Part shown: positions 48,559-54,452 of the stretch, piece after piece | Layout of the letters: every line of letters starts with the position of its first letter | Numbering within the stretch: position 1 is the stretch's first letter | Assembly (NCBI GenBank): GCA_016181265.1 | Contig: JACOZP010000019.1 | Coordinates: 1-54,452 of the forward strand | From: Candidatus Woesearchaeota archaeon | Lineage (GTDB): Archaea > Nanobdellota > Nanobdellia > Woesearchaeales > GW2011-AR9 | Direction: 5' to 3' | Length of the DNA stretch: 54,452 nt | Translations under genes and position numbers: made by a program | The notes under the pieces: generated by a model | What the model was told of the DNA's origin: nothing | The model's database searches: none | Seen by the model: the letters and a program-made list of their open reading frames with translations, nothing else

Positions 48559-48725
48559 CGTCATAAAAGTGCGGGAACATGAAAACTGACGACGATCAGT
48601 TTTCTGTTCAGAAATGTAATATTCTTTACATTTCTTGAAATCGTCTCACCTCGCTCTAATTCTGGGACGCAAGAGAAATCTTATTTCTCTTCGCGTGCGA
48701 GGCTTTCTGGCACATTTAATGTAAG
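48559..48725 (+). repeat. Hairpin-rich modular intergenic repeat R4
   Basis: Nearly identical to R3 (CGTCATAAAAGTGCGGGAACATGAAAACTGACGACGATCAGTTTT...GCGAGGCTTTCTGGCACATTTAATGTAAG) but lacking AGTCCTGAGAATTGCAAAGCA. Confidence 0.9.
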
Positions 48726-48818
48726 AACGGAAATAAGCCGATTTAATGTAAAAAAACTTATTGAACAGGAAATACACTTTAGAGAATAACATTCGCAGAA
48801 ATGCGACTCTAAAGAGGT

Positions 48819-49676
48819 TTGATTTCCATGAAAAAGGTATTGACATCAATAATGGCTGCAGCAACAATCTTCTCTTCCGGAAGTTGTGCGAACGTCTACC
48901 AAGCAGTCGAGACGCAACAACAAAGTTATCAGCAGAGTGCGCTCGAAGATATTCTCCAATCAGTTGTCTGTTTACGTAATACTACGACATATGTCAATCC
49001 AGAAGGAGAAAAAAGAGAAGCAATTGTCTTCGGGACAGGTTTCGCTTACAAACGCGAAGACGACTGGTCATATGTAACAACCAACAATCATGTTGGAAAC
49101 ATGCCAGAGACACAAGTGAGCCAGGATATGTTTGGTCTGAGCCCACCAGTAACATGGAAGAAAGTGGAGGCAAAAGTAGAGATTATCGAAAGTAGATTTG
49201 ATGCAAATCCTAAAGACGATATTCCTTTAGAGATCGTACGTAGTGATGCAGAAGTTGATACGCTTGTTCTTAAAACAAGAACGCCGCTACATATTGCTCA
49301 TTCCTATCGGGTTTCTTCCCTGCAAGAACATTTTGCAGATACAGTCTATGTAACAGGAGTCCCCCTCGGATTCAATAAAGGAATTGTTGAAGGAATCGTC
49401 TTCAATCCGCAAGTCACACTTAACGGCCATAACTACACGATGTTAGATATTACTATCCAGCCCGGGCAAAGTGGCAGCCCCGTCTTCATCAAAGGGACGG
49501 ACAATGAATTTTATCTCGTCGGTCAAATCCGCGCCTGTATGCCTTCCGCGTGGGGTATTTGTGGTGGTTTTGGATTAGCGATAGAAATGTCTGAACTACA
49601 AGACGTGTGGAGAATTGGACAATATGAACCGCTTCCATTCCCAGATATTTTTGTGAACACCCCAAAAAAAGAATAA
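48819..49676 (+). CDS. Secreted trypsin-like serine protease (lipoprotein)
   Basis: Lipobox FSSGSC (first downstream Met MKKVLTS); VTTNNHVGN, EVDTLVLK, QPGQSGSPVF. Confidence 0.8.
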   Translation: MISMKKVLTSIMAAATIFSSGSCANVYQAVETQQQSYQQSALEDILQSVVCLRNTTTYVNPEGEKREAIVFGTGFAYKREDDWSYVTTNNHVGNMPETQVSQDMFGLSPPVTWKKVEAKVEIIESRFDANPKDDIPLEIVRSDAEVDTLVLKTRTPLHIAHSYRVSSLQEHFADTVYVTGVPLGFNKGIVEGIVFNPQVTLNGHNYTMLDITIQPGQSGSPVFIKGTDNEFYLVGQIRACMPSAWGICGGFGLAIEMSELQDVWRIGQYEPLPFPDIFVNTPKKE

Positions 49677-49700
49677 GAAAAGCACAACGAGATAAAACCT

Positions 49701-50003
49701 ATGACAAGCGGAAGATATGACAGCTATCAGCGAAGAGTGACGGTGACGTCACAAACAGATCTCAAAGATGGAGATCCTTGTTTAGTCTTGCCTCATCTCG
49801 AATATATTGCTGCTCAATACCGGCTTCTGCAGATCATCGCCGAAGAACATGAAGGAAACTTCGAAAAAGCGGTGGACGAATTTCTTGCGACACATGCCGA
49901 AGCATTTAATGCATTTTGGAGAAGAAATCCAGAGAAACGGAAACAGCTTCCCGAATTGTATCTCAAAGAACTCATCGAAAGCGGAACATACAACCACCGC
50001 TAA
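49701..50003 (+). CDS. hypothetical protein
   Basis: 100-aa ORF in a directional cluster. Confidence 0.45.
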   Translation: MTSGRYDSYQRRVTVTSQTDLKDGDPCLVLPHLEYIAAQYRLLQIIAEEHEGNFEKAVDEFLATHAEAFNAFWRRNPEKRKQLPELYLKELIESGTYNHR

Positions 50004-50016
50004 GACTGCTCTAGCC

Positions 50017-50259
50017 ATGATACGCCTCCTCAAAAAAAAAGAAACGATACGCGAAGAACAAGTAGCTACCCTCGAAAAAATTCTTCAACAACGAGATATA
50101 ACAGAAGTTACAACAGATCCTGAAACGGGGAGAGAAATCGAAAAAAGAGTAGGATACAAAGAATTTCTCCATTATCTTCTAAGGGCAGATCTCGCCTGTA
50201 CATATACAGAAGATGGAGCACTCCTCGTCTATCCTTTTCAATCTCGATACGTACAATAA
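50017..50259 (+). CDS. hypothetical protein
   Basis: Likely start MIRLLKKKETIREE, inside the longer listed ORF 49807..50259. Confidence 0.4.
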   Translation: MIRLLKKKETIREEQVATLEKILQQRDITEVTTDPETGREIEKRVGYKEFLHYLLRADLACTYTEDGALLVYPFQSRYVQ

Positions 50260-50306
50260 AGATTACCAGAAAGAATGACGTTTGAAAAAACCATAGCAGA
50301 GTAAAC

Positions 50307-51083
50307 ATGTTCTCACCAAAAAAAACAACCCCAACCGAATGGGAACGGTGTATCGAAGGAAGAGGAACATATCAGTTGACCTATGGAAAACTTCAACTTT
50401 GCGGCGCGCGAGAGAATCAAAGCTGCCCGTATCTCCATCCCATGCAAGCGCCAGTCCGAGATCAGGAAGGGTATCATCATCTACACCTTTGTTCATATCG
50501 TAAGATGGATGAAGACTGGAAAAGAACGGTAGAAGATCTAAAGACACGATGGGATTGGGTTATGGCTGCGTTAAGCGAACAGGGAAAAGAGTACAGCTTT
50601 TCAGTGACCCCTAAAGCTGCAGAAAATCTACGAGAGCGAAGAACTTTCTTTCCACAGTACTCGTTAGATCAACTAATCCATACCGCCTACTATGAGATTG
50701 GAGGAGCAAAATATGGAGTGGTCTATTCAGGGAGGGAAGAAGTGACAACCGGAGCGATACGACGATTATTCAAAAAAACACGAAAGAGTTTATCTGGTGA
50801 ATACCAAACATTGATTCCTATCGCGAATCGTAGAGAATACACACCCCCATCTATGGAGAGAATGACGCTCACTCCTTTCCCTACTACAGCCGAACTAGCA
50901 GAACTAGAACAGATCTTTATCCACGATGCACCGGGATTAGACCGTCAAGAAGTACTAATTCCTACCGGAGGAAGAGGCGTGCATGCCCGTCGCATCTCAT
51001 TGAAATTACCGTACCATACAATCTTTGATCTTCTTGTTGCCAAAACAGACAGCCGAAAGATTATCAAAGCAACGTTTTGGTGA
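50307..51083 (+). CDS. Hypothetical protein with N-terminal Cys/His cluster
   Basis: CIEGRGTYQLTYGKLQLCGARENQSCPYLHPM...HHLHLCSYRKM. Confidence 0.45.
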   Translation: MFSPKKTTPTEWERCIEGRGTYQLTYGKLQLCGARENQSCPYLHPMQAPVRDQEGYHHLHLCSYRKMDEDWKRTVEDLKTRWDWVMAALSEQGKEYSFSVTPKAAENLRERRTFFPQYSLDQLIHTAYYEIGGAKYGVVYSGREEVTTGAIRRLFKKTRKSLSGEYQTLIPIANRREYTPPSMERMTLTPFPTTAELAELEQIFIHDAPGLDRQEVLIPTGGRGVHARRISLKLPYHTIFDLLVAKTDSRKIIKATFW

Positions 51084-51169
51084 GTTTGCAAGAGATCTAA
51101 CCACAACAGTTACCCCATTGAAGTGATAATTTGATAAGATTTAAATAGAAACCATTCTCTTTCTGGACG

Positions 51170-51793
51170 ATGACACTAACCATCGAAGAACAAGTAAAGC
51201 ATGCACTCGCCTTCGCGCAGGAAGGCCGTATTGGTAATATGAAAACTCTTCTTGATTCCATCGATCGGCAATTAGGGCTTTTAGGAAGAAAGACGTATGT
51301 CACACATGAAATTCTATTAGAGGGATATAAACGCAGTGTAGACACAATGTTAGACGAGATGACAGAATTTGCTTACGAAGGAAGAGCCATAGAAGACTTT
51401 CTGATAGAAACATTCATCAAAATAGCAGAAGAATATATTAAACTAAAATATGACATCGACTTCGAGAAAGTTCCAGAAAATGGACATAGCACCACCCACC
51501 AAGAATCTTCCATTCTAGCACCGAAAATAAGACGAAAAAAGGGCCGTAATAAACGCAGGATAGGTCTAGAGTACGGAAGCGAAGTTATAGCAAAACTCCA
51601 CAGAATCGTAAAAATATCGTATGAGAATGGTCTCTGCAAACACTTACAAAAAGCTGAAGCATATGCACTTCAAGATGATCGTAGAGTTAATGACGAATTG
51701 TTAAGTGCAAATAAACTAGCTCAAAGATTAAATAGAGATATTGGAAGAGAAGTAGATCAAATACGAATAACCTATGCTTTTTTCTCCACTTAA
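51170..51793 (+). CDS. hypothetical protein
   Basis: Intact 207-aa ORF. Confidence 0.45.
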   Translation: MTLTIEEQVKHALAFAQEGRIGNMKTLLDSIDRQLGLLGRKTYVTHEILLEGYKRSVDTMLDEMTEFAYEGRAIEDFLIETFIKIAEEYIKLKYDIDFEKVPENGHSTTHQESSILAPKIRRKKGRNKRRIGLEYGSEVIAKLHRIVKISYENGLCKHLQKAEAYALQDDRRVNDELLSANKLAQRLNRDIGREVDQIRITYAFFST

Positions 51794-51900
51794 AGAAGAA
51801 CGAAAATAAAAAGCACAAACCACCGAAATCTTTATAAATAATCGCCTCAGCTGACGTATTTATTCATAATCCTGTGAAAAAACGGAGGAGTATATAGAAA

Positions 51901-53193
51901 ATGGCAAAAACAAAAGAACACATCAACCTTGTATTTATCGGTCACGTAGATCACGGTAAATCTACGACTGTTGGACGCTTACTGTTTGACACCGGTAATG
52001 TTGACGAACAAGCAATGCGTAAATTGAAAGAGAAAGCAGAACAACTTGGTAAGAAAGGATTCGAATTCGCTTTCGTTATGGACAATCTGAAAGAAGAGCA
52101 AGAGAGAGGAGTAACCATCGACCTTGCTCATAAAAGATTTGATACTGACAAATATTATTTTACCATTATTGATGCTCCAGGCCACAGAGACTTTATCAAG
52201 AATATGATTACTGGCGCATCTCAAGCAGATTGTGCCGTCCTTGTCGTCGCCGCAAACGATGGTGTCAACGCTCAGACAATCGAACACTTGAAATTATCCA
52301 GAATCTTTGGTGTTGGTCAGCTCTTGGTTGCTGTCAACAAAATGGATATCTCCGGTGTAGACTTCTCGGAAAAACGCTACAAAGAAGTCGTTGAAGAAGT
52401 CAAAAAACACGCTACCCAAGCAGGATGGAAAGTGGATCAAGTCCGCTTTATCCCAATTGCTTCTTTCCCTGGTGAAAACATCATCAAAAGTTCAGCAAAA
52501 ATGCCTTGGTGGACAGGAGATACCCTCTTATCCGCAATCAACAAGTTTGACGTTCCACAAAAACCAACCAACTTACCTCTACGCCTTCCAATCCAAGACG
52601 TCTACAATATCACCGGTATCGGTGTTGTTCCTGTCGGACGTATTGAAACAGGTGTTATGAAAGTTGGTGACAAAGTTATTGTTGTTCCAGGACGTGAAGG
52701 AAAAGGTGTTCCTGGTGAAGTCAAGACGATTGAAATGCATCACGAGCAAGTCAACCAAGCTGAACCTGGTGACAATGTCGGTTTCAACGTCCGTGGTATC
52801 GGTAAAAAAGATATCGCACGCGGAGACGTATTGGGTCCAGCCGATAACGCGCCAAGTGTAGCAACCGAATTTACTGCTCAGGTTGTAATCATGAGTCATC
52901 CAAGCGTTGTTACCGTTGGCTACACACCGGTATTCCACATCCACACTGCACAAGTTGCCTGCCGCTTCGATGAGATCATCAAAAAGATCAATCCAGCAAC
53001 GGGTCAAGAAGTGACAGAGAACAAAGACATCCTTCGTAATGGAGATGCTGCGATTGTCAAATTGAAACCGATGCAGCCAGTTGTCATCGAGAGAAACACG
53101 GTGATTCCACAGATGTCTCGGTTTGCTATCCGGGACTCCGGTACGACTGTTGCCGCAGGAATGTGTATTGATCTCGTGAAGAAGCAACTATAG
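51901..53193 (+). CDS. tuf: Translation elongation factor EF-1 alpha
   Basis: [68 protein letters not shown] upstream. Confidence 0.97.
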   Translation: MAKTKEHINLVFIGHVDHGKSTTVGRLLFDTGNVDEQAMRKLKEKAEQLGKKGFEFAFVMDNLKEEQERGVTIDLAHKRFDTDKYYFTIIDAPGHRDFIKNMITGASQADCAVLVVAANDGVNAQTIEHLKLSRIFGVGQLLVAVNKMDISGVDFSEKRYKEVVEEVKKHATQAGWKVDQVRFIPIASFPGENIIKSSAKMPWWTGDTLLSAINKFDVPQKPTNLPLRLPIQDVYNITGIGVVPVGRIETGVMKVGDKVIVVPGREGKGVPGEVKTIEMHHEQVNQAEPGDNVGFNVRGIGKKDIARGDVLGPADNAPSVATEFTAQVVIMSHPSVVTVGYTPVFHIHTAQVACRFDEIIKKINPATGQEVTENKDILRNGDAAIVKLKPMQPVVIERNTVIPQMSRFAIRDSGTTVAAGMCIDLVKKQL

Positions 53194-53303
53194 ATACGAG
53201 ATTAAAATTTTTATTTTTTTATTTTAAAAAAATATTCGATGCCAAGCTCATAAAGAGAAAGGCTTAAATATAACCCACAAACTCAGAGGGTAAAACCCAA
53301 AAG

Positions 53304-53331
53304 CATGATAAGAAACCACGGGTTTATCATG
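53304..53331 (+). promoter_or_regulatory. Hairpin just upstream of rps10
   Basis: CATGATAAGAAACCACGGGTTTATCATG: CATGATAA pairs with TTATCATG; alternative inner AAACC/GGTTT. Confidence 0.5.
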
Positions 53332-53344
53332 GTATAGATCAACA

Positions 53345-53659
53345 ATGGCACAACACGCACGCATAAAATTGGCAAGTACCGAGATTGATAAGATCAATCA
53401 GATCTGCACAGACATCAAATCCATTGCAGAAAAAACCGGTGTTGTCCTCAAAGGCCCGATTCCTCTTCCTACTAAAAAATTAAAAGTTACCACCCGTAAA
53501 TCTCCTTCTGGTGAAGGTAAAGCAACATGGGAGCGCTATGAGTTGCGTATCCACAAACGATTGATTGACGTTGCTGCTGATGAACGAACTCTACGTTTGG
53601 TCATGCGTGTTCCTATTCCAGAAGGTCTCAATATTGAAATTGAGATGATTGAGAAGTGA
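53345..53659 (+). CDS. rps10: Ribosomal protein uS10
   Basis: [72 protein letters not shown]. Confidence 0.96.
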   Translation: MAQHARIKLASTEIDKINQICTDIKSIAEKTGVVLKGPIPLPTKKLKVTTRKSPSGEGKATWERYELRIHKRLIDVAADERTLRLVMRVPIPEGLNIEIEMIEK

Positions 53660-53766
53660 GTTAGTTTCTTTAAAATTATAGTATTAATAAAGATAAAAGC
53701 AGATAGTCGACTATTCTTTATTAAAAATAACGAATTCTAAAAAAAATAAAAGTTAAGAAAGAAAAA

Positions 53767-54291
53767 TTAGCGGTTATTAGAATGAGCAATATAACTTAAT
53801 CCTTCTTTTAAAAGAGCAGCTTCATTTTCTCTAAACACTGTATGGGGTTGCGTAGTTGCACTATGAATTCCAAGCTTCTGTTCTAAACTGAATAGTGCCT
53901 CACCTAAATCCACGCCCGCAATTTCCAATTCCACCGAACCATACTCATTACGACCGCCAATCCAATCTGCAAGGCCTCTTAGACATTTTTTTTCATCGTC
54001 AGATAGACCTACCGTCGCAGCCACAGAATCACTAGCAATTCTTCTTGCAGTTATTCCAAAACCATCGAGATCATAGAAAACGAGGGGTAATTCATATTTT
54101 TCAGTTATCTGTGCTTGATTGACCAGTTTCTTCCACTCACGAGAGGGAGTATCGCTGTAAGGAACAGGTAAGATATCATCCAGTTTATTTTTTGGACCTT
54201 CCAACCGATCCGTATATCCACAAAAAGTATCGTTATACGTTCTGAACTCTAAAACATTATCTCTACGAAGAATATGGATTTCATTTGACAT
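53767..54291 (-). CDS. hypothetical protein
   Basis: Intact 174-aa ORF. Confidence 0.45.
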   Translation of the reverse strand: MSNEIHILRRDNVLEFRTYNDTFCGYTDRLEGPKNKLDDILPVPYSDTPSREWKKLVNQAQITEKYELPLVFYDLDGFGITARRIASDSVAATVGLSDDEKKCLRGLADWIGGRNEYGSVELEIAGVDLGEALFSLEQKLGIHSATTQPHTVFRENEAALLKEGLSYIAHSNNR

Positions 54292-54379
54292 ATATATTTA
54301 CCGTATCATATAGTTGTCAGTCATTTTATAAAAGTTGTGGAACAATTTTTCTAATGTGTTATCCCGAAACTGGTTCGCA

Positions 54380-54452
54380 TCACGAAACTAGTTCGTCCCA
54401 GACTTCTTTTGGAGTTCGATAGTGTAAACTCATGTGCAGCCGTTGTCCGTTA
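54380..54452 (-). mobile_element. C-terminal end of an rve-type (IS3/IS481-like) transposase, truncated by the window edge
   Basis: Minus strand translates ...NGQRLHMSLHYRTPKEVWDELVS*, typical of integrase-core transposase C-termini. Confidence 0.65.

Noticed and set aside
52579-53187. 202-aa minus-strand ORF antisense to EF-1alpha
   Set aside because: Codon-bias shadow ORF opposite a strongly conserved gene.

Overview
Archaeal chromosomal window, apparently from a small-genome lineage. DPANN (for example Woesearchaeota or Pacearchaeota) is my inference and was not tested. It is gene-dense. Core genes include EF-1alpha, uS10, ThrRS, adenylate kinase, a histone, Lhr-like and Ski2-like helicases, a tRNA-Thr, an intron-containing tRNA-Leu, a CaCA exchanger, TatD, ExoIII, a DHH phosphoesterase, a PhoU/AbrB regulator, and an A24 prepilin peptidase with pilin-like genes. 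Accessory content includes secreted lipoproteins, two trypsin-like proteases flanking a paired active and degenerate metallophosphoesterase module, a toxin-like glycosyltransferase and a tandem Fis-type HTH protein. The most unusual signals are: (1) a family of four modular, orientation-specific, hairpin-rich intergenic repeats (R1-R4), one a ~370 bp composite of about ten hairpins and one touching the 3' end of tRNA-Thr; (2) a 915-aa ThrRS that appears to combine an archaeal DTD-like editing domain, a YbaK/ProXp-like domain and a degenerate bacterial-type N2 region; (3) a shared promoter/operator motif linking an HTH-10 regulator and a GNAT gene; (4) a tatD gene split by a 25-bp tandem duplication. 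All calls were made by eye from the sequence and the supplied ORF translations, with no database searches.
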